Source: Candidatus Woesearchaeota archaeon (lineage in GTDB: Archaea > Nanobdellota > Nanobdellia > Woesearchaeales > JAUUYB01). From it: a DNA stretch of 8,797 bases. The notes under the pieces are model-generated. The model was not told the origin of the DNA. It saw nothing but the letters and a program-made list of their open reading frames with translations, and did not search any database. A program made the translations under genes and the position numbers. This document shows positions 1-6,700 of the stretch, piece after piece. Where the stretch lies: contig JAUUYB010000038.1 of NCBI GenBank assembly GCA_030590605.1, positions 1 through 8,797 on the forward strand, in the 5' to 3' direction. The first letter of the stretch is position 1. Each line of letters begins with the position of its first letter.

Positions 1-741
1 GGATACATTGACATTAGCGGAATGAGCAGAGAAAGACTTCGTGACAGAAAGCGAATAATCTATATTCTTCTTGATGTTAAGGACTAGCTCTTTAAGGTTC
101 ATGACCATCGTATTATAGGCAATAGCGAGGTGGCTGATCTCATCGTCTCCTTTCACCTGCACTTCTGTCTTCAGGTTTCCTTCGCTGATCACTTTTGCGC
201 AGTCCTCTATAGTCTTCACTGGCTTGATAACGAGCTTGTCGAGGAACAGGTAGATGACGATTCCAAGCGCGAGGATGAGGATGATAGTATAAAAGATGAA
301 TATACCTCTCTCTTTCGTGACACCTTCCTCATACCCTTCCTTCGAAAGGATGACCTTGACCTCTCCGAGTTCACGTTCTCCATTGGATGTAGCCATGACT
401 ATAGGTGCCTTATACTCGCTCCCGCTAACGTCACCTGCTACAGAGACATAACTCGCGACTTGAGTGCCGTCTACAGTTATATCGATAGATAGTATATTCG
501 GATCAGATATGCCTGTATTCTCGACTGATGCCTGCAGTGATGGATAATCCCAGGAAAGTACGTCCTGCACAGAAAACATAGACAATGTCCCTGCAACCGA
601 ATTTCCATGGTTGTCCATCTGCTCATGGAGCGCATGGCTTGTCTGGTTGACAGAAAAGATAGAGAAAGGAGTGACAAGAAGCACGATTATGAACATAAGT
701 AGACATATCAGACGTATCTGAAGATGATTATACCAGACCAT
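1..741 (-). CDS. HAMP-domain transmembrane receptor, probably a methyl-accepting chemotaxis protein (3' end outside window)
   Basis: The frame is open for 247 codons from the ATG at 741 to the left edge, so the C-terminus is missing. A hydrophobic segment (residues about 10-31) and a second one (about 146-168) flank an extracytoplasmic sensor region of about 115 residues. A typical HAMP domain follows (about 170-222), with the proline in VIKPVKTIED, the GNL turn, DDEISHLA and YNTM all visible. The sequence after HAMP (NIKKNIDYSLSVTKSFSAHS) resembles the methylation-helix entry of chemoreceptors more than a histidine-kinase DHp domain, but the signalling hairpin lies outside the window. An in-frame TAA at 753-751 leaves ATG 741 as the first possible start; it has no clear SD. 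The gene begins 19 bp after the PhnD-like lipoprotein gene, so the two are probably co-transcribed, which suggests that the lipoprotein presents ligand to this receptor. The sensor fold is unassigned; a small Cache- or CHASE-like domain is possible. Confidence 0.85.
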   Translation of the reverse strand, partial: MVWYNHLQIRLICLLMFIIVLLVTPFSIFSVNQTSHALHEQMDNHGNSVAGTLSMFSVQDVLSWDYPSLQASVENTGISDPNILSIDITVDGTQVASYVSVAGDVSGSEYKAPIVMATSNGERELGEVKVILSKEGYEEGVTKERGIFIFYTIILILALGIVIYLFLDKLVIKPVKTIEDCAKVISEGNLKTEVQVKGDDEISHLAIAYNTMVMNLKELVLNIKKNIDYSLSVTKSFSAHSANVNVS

Positions 742-760
742 TTTCGTGCTTTATGCTCAC

Positions 761-1705
761 TTATCCCTGCCACTGATCCAGATCATAGAATATATCCCCA
801 TGGACCTGGTCGATTGCCTCCTTTATTCCGAGATAATCTTCCCATTCGATCGAAACCCATTTGTCATACTTAGGATTCGATGCCTTGATCCCTGCCAGCC
901 CTTCCTCAGTTTCATGCTGTGAGAGGAACGCGTCTTTCACTTTCTGCAGGTCTTCTGCTGATACCTTGTCTGTGTTGACACAGAAAGGGAATTCAGGGAC
1001 TGAAGGATGGGTATAGATAGATCTCAGCTGGACAGAATCCGCATTGTACTTGGCGAGTGTCGCCTCGTTTATCAACGCTGCCTCCATGGTCCCTAAGAGA
1101 ACAGCTTCAACTGCCTTATCATGCGCTCCGAGGAACTCGAACTGGAAGTACTCCTCCTTTTCGATTCCAAGGCTCAGCAGGTAAGCTGTAGGCATGAGAT
1201 TTCCTGATGTAGAGGAAGCGCTTGTACCTGCGACTGGCTTGCCTTCGAGATCCTCGATTGTCTGATAATCAGAATCGACTTTGACTACGATATCTCCCGT
1301 ATAAGTAGGCGATCCTTTGTTCGAAGCACAGACTAACGAGACGACTGCTCCTGAAGATACCTCATGCGCCTGGACAAAAGTGACAGGAGCAAGGAATGCA
1401 AAGTGGATGTTTCCTTCGACTAGATCACGCACGACTGCAGTGTATCCGCCGGTTGCGCCTTCGGTAGGGTATAGCTTGAGTTTGATGTTCAGTCCTGTCT
1501 TTTCCCTGAGATATTGCTCAGTAGGTTCGAAACGCTCAAGCATATCGGTCGGGAGTCTGAGCGGCAGGATACCCATATACATCACTTCTCCCTCAGGCTC
1601 GGGATCGACAGGATCGACAGGCTCGATAGGGTCCGGCTGAGTGTCTGAACCGCAGCCAAAGACCACGAGTAGCATACAGATAGCAGTGAACAAGATTTTC
1701 TTCAT
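761..1705 (-). CDS. PhnD-like phosphate/phosphite/phosphonate-type substrate-binding lipoprotein
   Basis: The 314-residue protein begins with a lipoprotein signal peptide (MKKILFTAICMLLVVFGC), and Cys18 is the predicted lipidated residue. A short Pro/Asp/Glu linker (about 24-40) tethers the binding domain outside the membrane. The rest has the hallmarks of the PhnD family of periplasmic-binding-protein-type II folds: FAFLAPVTFVQAHE (103-116), SSTSGNLMPTAYLLSLG (164-180) and GAHDKAVEAVLLGTMEA (193-209). The length is normal for the family. An in-frame GTG at 1714 is less likely as the start because it lies inside the SD sequence; ATG 1705 sits 8 nt after GGAGG. Members of this family bind small oxyanions or other ligands, and specificity cannot be read from sequence. 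No permease or ATPase partner is seen; the next gene is a HAMP-containing receptor, so a sensory role is inferred. The upstream TATA box at 1752-1759 should drive both genes. Confidence 0.9.
   Translation of the reverse strand: MKKILFTAICMLLVVFGCGSDTQPDPIEPVDPVDPEPEGEVMYMGILPLRLPTDMLERFEPTEQYLREKTGLNIKLKLYPTEGATGGYTAVVRDLVEGNIHFAFLAPVTFVQAHEVSSGAVVSLVCASNKGSPTYTGDIVVKVDSDYQTIEDLEGKPVAGTSASSTSGNLMPTAYLLSLGIEKEEYFQFEFLGAHDKAVEAVLLGTMEAALINEATLAKYNADSVQLRSIYTHPSVPEFPFCVNTDKVSAEDLQKVKDAFLSQHETEEGLAGIKASNPKYDKWVSIEWEDYLGIKEAIDQVHGDIFYDLDQWQG
1602..1628 (-). repeat. three 9-bp units encoding the Asp-Pro linker of the PhnD-like lipoprotein
   Basis: The plus strand carries ggatcgaca twice (1602, 1611) and the variant ggctcgata (1620). 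They encode the E-P-V-D-P-V-D-P-type spacer between the lipidated cysteine and the binding domain. As in the repeat at 8477-8521, whole-codon units allow spacer length to change in frame. Confidence 0.75.
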
Positions 1706-1710
1706 GAATA

Positions 1711-1722
1711 GCACCTCCTTTT
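1711..1722 (-). promoter_or_regulatory. Shine-Dalgarno site of the PhnD-like gene
   Basis: On the minus strand the sequence reads AAAAGGAGGTGC, with GGAGG ending 8 nt before ATG 1705. This is a near-complete match to the 16S anti-SD. It decides the start, because the alternative GTG (1714-1712) is part of the SD itself. It is the only strong, well-placed SD in the window. Confidence 0.85.
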
Positions 1723-1725
1723 TAT

Positions 1726-1732
1726 GTACCTA
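1726..1732 (-). promoter_or_regulatory. candidate operator, TAGGTAC copy at the PhnD-like gene start site
   Basis: The minus strand reads TAGGTACATA beginning at 1732, overlapping the transcription start predicted from the TTTATATA box. A near-identical TAGGTACTTA lies on the plus strand at 1835-1844, at the start of the divergent regulator gene. The mirrored placement suggests a binding site for the divergently encoded HxlR-type protein, but seven bases twice in about 140 bp is thin evidence. Confidence 0.35.
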
Positions 1733-1751
1733 AAATATACAGGGATTTAGC

Positions 1752-1759
1752 TATATAAA
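1752..1759 (-). promoter_or_regulatory. archaeal TATA box for the PhnD-like/receptor operon
   Basis: The minus strand reads TTTATATA, matching the archaeal box A consensus. Counting about 26 bp downstream puts the transcription start near 1731. This gives a 5' leader of about 25 nt, just long enough to hold the SD before ATG 1705. No purine-rich BRE is obvious. Inferred from sequence only. Confidence 0.6.
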
Positions 1760-1814
1760 TAGTAAGTATAAAATTCTATATCTAAAGTGCGAATCTCCAT
1801 TAAAAAGGCATATT

Positions 1815-1822
1815 TTTTATAG
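1815..1822 (+). promoter_or_regulatory. archaeal TATA-like box for the HxlR-type regulator gene (leaderless)
   Basis: TTTTATAG begins 29 bp before ATG 1844, so its TATA core starts 26 bp before the ATG. That spacing puts the predicted transcription start at or next to the A of the start codon. The identical octamer occurs at the identical distance before the glycosyltransferase gene at 2224. Confidence 0.65.
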
Positions 1823-1834
1823 GAGGATAAACAA

Positions 1835-1841
1835 TAGGTAC
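1835..1841 (+). promoter_or_regulatory. candidate operator, TAGGTAC copy at the HxlR-type gene start
   Basis: TAGGTACTTA begins here, just before ATG 1844 and within a few bases of the transcription start predicted from the TATA box at 1815. It mirrors the copy at 1726-1732. If the HxlR-type protein binds both, it would control itself and the divergent sensory operon. Confidence 0.35.
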
Positions 1842-1843
1842 TT

Positions 1844-2185
1844 ATGGAGAAATGGGAAGTCTGTAACTCATGCGACTGCGATTTGCATAGCCTATTCGCA
1901 CTCCTCGGCAAGAGATGGACGCTCCTCATCCTGAACAAGGTATCGAAAGGCGGTGCATCCTTCAACGAGCTTAAAGCGTTCAGTCAGAATAAGATCAGCC
2001 CTATCCTTATCTCATCACGCCTGAAAGGATTAACACGGCTAGGGATCATTGACCGGATCTCGAAGGAAAACCATATCAGGTACCGTCTCACGCAAGAAGG
2101 GAAGAATATCCACTCTCATGTATTGAGCATAAGGGACTGGGCAAAAGAAAAAGAGTTGAAGATCCCAAGCATATGCGGTGATTAA
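1844..2185 (+). CDS. HxlR-family winged-helix transcriptional regulator with a cysteine cluster
   Basis: This 113-residue protein has the HxlR/MarR-like winged-helix layout. CDLHSLFALLGKRWTLLIL (12-30) matches the family's conserved opening helix and GK-W-T motif. FNELKAFSQNKISPILISSRLKGLTRLGIIDR (40-71) is the recognition helix region, followed by the wing (HIRYRLTQEGK, 77-87). Length is typical. HxlR proteins generally act as dimers and often sense thiol or redox stress through a cysteine before the first helix. Here there are three such cysteines (7, 10, 12) plus Cys111 near the C-terminus, so redox or metal sensing is plausible. The gene is divergent from the PhnD-like/receptor operon, which it may regulate together with itself. 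The first available ATG is at 1844, because an in-frame TAG lies at 1835-1837. AGGAGG at 1821-1826 is 17 nt away and probably outside the transcript. Confidence 0.88.
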   Translation: MEKWEVCNSCDCDLHSLFALLGKRWTLLILNKVSKGGASFNELKAFSQNKISPILISSRLKGLTRLGIIDRISKENHIRYRLTQEGKNIHSHVLSIRDWAKEKELKIPSICGD

Positions 2186-2194
2186 GCGACATTA

Positions 2195-2202
2195 TTTTAT
2201 AG
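2195..2202 (+). promoter_or_regulatory. archaeal TATA-like box for the stand-alone glycosyltransferase gene (leaderless)
   Basis: TTTTATAG begins 29 bp before ATG 2224, the same octamer and spacing as before the upstream regulator gene. There is no SD between it and the ATG. A leaderless transcript starting at the ATG is the simplest reading. It suggests independent transcription although the gap from the upstream stop codon is only 38 bp. Confidence 0.65.
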
Positions 2203-2223
2203 TGATCCTTCTATACAATCCCA

Positions 2224-3246
2224 ATGCATATCCTGATCTCAGCCCAAGACCATCTGCACAGGAAAGGTGGAATAGGAAAATTCATTAGGACATATGCTTC
2301 CAAGACTGAACACAGTACAAGATTTCTGACGAGGAAGAACATACTTAAACCCCACGAACTGGATGGCACTGAAGTGGAAAGCGGAAAACACGTCCTTGAC
2401 CAGGGGAATCCAGATATCATCCATATCCATTCCGCTCTGGATACAGCGAACTACGGGGGGTTCATCGATTCCTGGCACCAGGTCCCGATAATTTACTTCT
2501 GCCACTCGCTTATCGAAGACGAGATAGCGTTCAACAAATGTTCGAATGATATGCATATCTCAAAGATGAATTCTCAACATGATATCTTCAGACGTGCTGA
2601 TAAGATCATATTCTTCAATACAGGACAGATGGAAAGAGCTATCCTGAGAACCTCTTCTATCGAAGGAAAATGCGAAGTGATCCTCCATGGGACCCATAAA
2701 AGAGAGAATATCCCGGCTACAAGAGGAAATGTCATACTTTATTCTGGAAGGATATCTGCTGAAAAAGGGTTGATTGTCCTGGCTAAGGCATTTAAGGGCA
2801 TGGAGAAAGATCAGGCAAGACTTGTGATAGTAGGAGATATATCAACACCATATACAAAAGAGATAAAGATAATTCTTGAAGATACAGATCATGAGTTGAA
2901 AGAGTGGATTGAAGACGAGAAGGATCTCGATGAACTGTACCAGGAAGCGAAGGTAGTCGTCCTTCCGAGCCATTTCGACAGCTTCAACATGTCAGGTATA
3001 GAGGCTCTTGCTAATGGAGCAAGATTAGTGGTAAGCGATATCCCTGCATTCCATGAGATCTATATAGAGAAAGGCCATGCAAGAGCATTTATTTCAGGAG
3101 ATCCTGATTCTTTGAGAACTGCACTGACATTAGCAATCAATGATCATACGCCTCACCAAGCAGTCAACCCATACCCTATAGAAGACACTATAAAAAAGAT
3201 AGAACAAATTAACTACCAAGTAATGATAAAAAGAAAAGAATTATAA
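2224..3246 (+). CDS. GT4-type (GT-B fold) glycosyltransferase
   Basis: The 340-residue protein has the GT-B layout of group 1/GT4 enzymes, which transfer a sugar from a nucleotide-activated donor, usually with retention. The N-terminal glycine loop is KGGIGKF (14-20). IIHIHSA (65-71) and YFCHS (91-95) are typical acceptor-side motifs. The donor-side motif LYSGRISAEKG (172-182) supplies Arg176 and Lys181. The E-x7-E signature appears as FDSFNMSGIEA, with Asp252 replacing the first Glu and Glu260 as the second. The C-terminus (after about 315) is polar and lysine-rich, and no membrane segment is seen, so the protein is probably cytoplasmic. The IHIHS and CHS motifs recur in the first GT-B domain of the 1433-residue protein encoded convergently, so the two may be paralogous and share a pathway. 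Donor and acceptor are unknown. ATG 2224 is preceded by a TATA-like box and no SD. Confidence 0.9.
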   Translation: MHILISAQDHLHRKGGIGKFIRTYASKTEHSTRFLTRKNILKPHELDGTEVESGKHVLDQGNPDIIHIHSALDTANYGGFIDSWHQVPIIYFCHSLIEDEIAFNKCSNDMHISKMNSQHDIFRRADKIIFFNTGQMERAILRTSSIEGKCEVILHGTHKRENIPATRGNVILYSGRISAEKGLIVLAKAFKGMEKDQARLVIVGDISTPYTKEIKIILEDTDHELKEWIEDEKDLDELYQEAKVVVLPSHFDSFNMSGIEALANGARLVVSDIPAFHEIYIEKGHARAFISGDPDSLRTALTLAINDHTPHQAVNPYPIEDTIKKIEQINYQVMIKRKEL

Positions 3247-3248
3247 AT
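3241..3248 (+). promoter_or_regulatory. TATA-like box overlapping the glycosyltransferase stop codon
   Basis: TTATAAAT overlaps the last sense codon and stop codon of the preceding glycosyltransferase gene. Its TATA core begins 30 bp before ATG 3272. This predicts a transcript starting a few bases ahead of the ATG, with no room for an SD. Spacing is slightly longer than for the two upstream genes. Confidence 0.5.
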
Positions 3249-3271
3249 CTCTTCCCAGTTCTAAATGTATT

Positions 3272-3706
3272 ATGAGTAAAATCTACAAGTATCAATTGGT
3301 ATTAGGATATTCAGGCATAATCGATGCTGTATTAGAAGAGCTCCATAATAAAGGATTCTGTCTTCCTGAAGCAGACTTCTATTCCTTAATCGAGAATGAA
3401 CCGTTTAAGACACTTGATGAGATGGTTCCAGAACGATACGGCAGAGGAGAGAACATCTTCAACCAGGCTTCCCCTTGGGTTGATGGACTCAGGCTTGATT
3501 TATATTCTCTCATGGAAACAGACCTTCCATGTGGGGAGCTGGATAAGATGATAATTGACATCGGCACTGCAGTTATCTCCGAATGGGAGATTGAAAACTT
3601 AGCCAAAACCTTATCCCCCGAACAGATTCTGGCACAGGATAGTGTACATTTTCAAGATAGAGAAGGCATAAAGAGGGATATCATCTACGTCGCATATACT
3701 AAGTAA
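3272..3706 (+). CDS. hypothetical protein, 144 residues
   Basis: I do not recognise this protein. It is acidic and soluble-looking, with no signal peptide or membrane segment. It begins with a probable beta-strand/helix stretch (IYKYQLVLGYSGIIDAVLEE, 4-23) and ends with a strand-like IKRDIIYVAYTK (133-144), suggesting a compact alpha/beta fold. The two cysteines (30 and 87) are not in a recognisable motif. The reading frame is convincing: it starts 25 bp after the glycosyltransferase stop codon, fills the gap up to the convergent gene, and has its own TATA-like box. It has no SD at ATG 3272, in keeping with the leaderless style of its neighbours. Its position suggests a link to the glycosyltransferase, but no function can be assigned. 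Confidence 0.75.
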   Translation: MSKIYKYQLVLGYSGIIDAVLEELHNKGFCLPEADFYSLIENEPFKTLDEMVPERYGRGENIFNQASPWVDGLRLDLYSLMETDLPCGELDKMIIDIGTAVISEWEIENLAKTLSPEQILAQDSVHFQDREGIKRDIIYVAYTK

Positions 3707-3778
3707 ATAGTGGTTTCTGACTCTACATTTCTAATGGATGGGTAATAATTACATAGAACTTTATGATTCTTTACCAAA
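3707..3778. other. convergent intergenic gap, no clear terminator
   Basis: These 72 bases separate the stop codons of two convergent genes. Both transcripts must end in or beyond this stretch. I see only short T runs (TTT, TTTCT) on either strand and no stable hairpin, so termination sites cannot be placed. Confidence 0.5.
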
Positions 3779-6700
3779 CTAGAATCCTAATGTCTTACCT
3801 GCATCATTCATCCAATCGAACATATATTTGAATTTCTTGTCTGTAAGGATTTGATGGATATCGTGATGGCGAATCTCTCCTACTAATTTGTTGATATGAT
3901 CATGAAATTTATCCTTGTAATTATAATAATGATAATACAGGTCCCAAGTCGCCTTTAAAGAAGAGATCCTCCAAAGGACTACAGTCACTGCAAGCTGTTC
4001 CACAGTCCGATGATTATCATAAGCCCTTCCTCCATAATGCTCAGGAGGATATATCTTAAGATATTTTTCATGGAGTTTGAACTTTGTAGCCACAAACGAT
4101 TTTGTTAATTCTATGATATCTTTTATTACGCCTAGATTGCTCTTATGGATCCCGACTAATCCAGAGTTCCACATATATGTATCTTCGTTGATGATAGAAA
4201 AGTTACCATATGCCTTGACAAAGTCATTGTAATGTTCCATCTCCCCCCCGATCTTCCATTCCCGCTCATTCATGAATGAGATGTCAGGTTTGAGCCCTAA
4301 GAAGACTTTTTTCATATCATGGACAAATAGGATATCTGAATCCATGAGGAATATACTGTTTCCGTTCTTCGAGATATCTTCTAGCATTTTCAGTTTGATG
4401 AAATAGAGATAAGTCTGGTCATATTTAGGATCCTTGACTGATCTTGTCAGTTCCTTGAGCTTGCTTGTGGTGTAATGATGTATCTCGAGGCATTCAAGTG
4501 GTTCCAGGAACTTGAAATAATTGGGTTCATTCGTACAGAGATGTACCTTGACATATTTCATGAATGACGGATCGTCCCTGTAGAGATAAGCAAGAGAAAG
4601 GATGAAGTAAGTCGCTTCGTTGAAATAATTCAGATCTCCATTTTCTGCAAGATTGAAAGAAGGCAATACAATATCTATTCTTTCATTGAACTCCTTCACT
4701 GAAACATCCTTGTTCTTATGGGCCTCAAGAAGCCCTCCTTTTCGTCCCATCCTGGATGCCACTTCCTTATACAATCTATGGATCTTGGTAGTATCACATG
4801 AATTATCCTGAGGGTTATAGCTTTCCCGCACCCATTCGATGACATTGATGACCCTATCTACAGCTATAGCGCCCATATCCATATAATCATGACTATACTT
4901 GTATGACTCGTTGCCTTTCTTTTTCCTTAGGCCAGCATCGTTATACAATTTTGAAAGACCGGCTGTAAATTTTTCAAGATCTGGAAGATAAAGCGGAATA
5001 CCCTGGAAACTTGATCGTTTATGGGAGGTAGGAATATAGATCCCCGCATCTCCATATGCATAAGGGCTTATGTTCGCATCCAGTAAGAGAGAGGGTTTAC
5101 CAAGTGCCATAGCTTCAGCGATACTCCTCACGTTCCCGATTCCCCACCCTCTGGGCATAGTATAAAAATCGATAGCTGCAAGGTATGACCAGTAGACCGC
5201 TTGAGTATCCATCTTCTTGCTGATATCAAGGAGGAATGTATCTTTTCCATACAGGCCGTCATACTCTTCCTGGCTGTTTTTCAAAATGATTCTACCGCCG
5301 TATTTCTTGATCAGCAGTCTGGAGTCCTCGATCACATTGGACATAAAGCTTCCATAACGGCCAGGCATATAGTTAGGAGGGAGGTCAGCTTCTACAAGAG
5401 TTCCACGGATGATCATCATCTTATCCCTACAGGAAGTCTGCTCGCATAATTTCTCATAAGCCTTTATTACAAAGTAGACATTGTTTGCCACATCCAATCT
5501 GCCCATGAAAGCTCCTATGACCCTGTCTTTTGGTAGATTGAAACGTGATCTGTTTGTATTGATGTTCAAAGAAGTCTTGCCGATTTCATCCACATCTATT
5601 CCATTCGGAAGCAGGACCTGCCTGGTCTCTGGTATTCCGATTTCAGTCAGTACCCAGCTGCTGAGAAGATCGGTCGGAGCAAGTATTGTTGCGTCTCTAA
5701 GTGCCTGCCGGAGGTTTTCAGATTTGATGTTATCCTGCTCCATCCCTGCCCCTGTCTCATATTTCATGATCAGCGGTTTGCCTGCTTTTCTGCACCCTTC
5801 AGATATCTTTTGCCATCCTTTATCAGCTCCTACCCAGCAACAGAGGAGTATATCATTTTGCCTGATGAATTCCTCAAGAGTATTCTTATGGAAGCCTTCT
5901 CCCCACACGTTTACCTCATATCCTTTTGATTCGAGAGGATGGATGAACATTGTCCAGATCTCAATATCATAGATTATCCCTATCTTCACCTCTCGCTTTT
6001 GCTGTTGTGGAAGCGGAGCTACCTCTTCATCAGGTCCTCCAAAATCCGAGGTGAATGCAGTCCCAGCAAGAACACAGTCGTAGAGCTTGCCATATTCTAT
6101 CGACACGCGATCCCAATTGAACTGTTGCTTGACCTGGTCCCTGCCGCGCATCATCTTCTGAGTGGCGAGGTTTCGGTTTTCCATGCAGAAATCAATAGAT
6201 TTTCCTATAGTCTTAGGGTCTTTTGGATTCATCCCTATAGCACTTTTAGGATCGACGAATAGCTCTCTTGGCCCGTCTACTTCGCTTATGATTACCGGGA
6301 TCTTTCGTGCAAATGCTTCGAGCGAGACAATGCTGAATGATTCATTGAAACTCGGAACAATCAGGATATCCATTTCATCGAACGCTCTTTCCAGTTTTTC
6401 TCCTGTGAGATACCCCTTGAATTCAACCCTGTCAGAGACTTCCGCTAGATTATGCTTCATCAGGTTCTCGATTCCGCTCCCCTGAACATCCTCCCCTATG
6501 AATATGAATCTTATATCAGGATACTTCTTCATGATCATCGGGAGTTGCTCTGACAGAGGTATCACTCCTTTTTCTTCTGCAAACCTACCCACGAATCCGA
6601 ATACTGCGTTCTTGATACGCTTGTTTTTTCTAAGTGAGAAGAAACTGCTTTTGATATCTATCCCATTAGGGATGATCGCTGCCTTATTCCTGAATTCTGG

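Noticed and set aside
130..492. Open frame on the plus strand, 120 codons
   Set aside because: It is antisense to the HAMP-containing receptor, whose frame shows TM segments and clear HAMP motifs; the plus-strand product is an unremarkable composition artefact.
1317..1640. Plus-strand open frame ending in Gly/Ser repeats
   Set aside because: It is the antisense reading of the PhnD-like gene; its repeats are the complement of the Asp-Pro linker codons.
1712..1714. GTG as start of the PhnD-like gene
   Set aside because: It lies inside the Shine-Dalgarno sequence AGGAGGTG; the ATG at 1705 is 8 nt after GGAGG and begins a standard lipoprotein signal peptide.
1821..1826. AGGAGG as ribosome binding site for the HxlR-type gene
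   Set aside because: It is 17 nt from the ATG, and the TATA box at 1815 predicts transcription starting after it, so it would not be in the mRNA.
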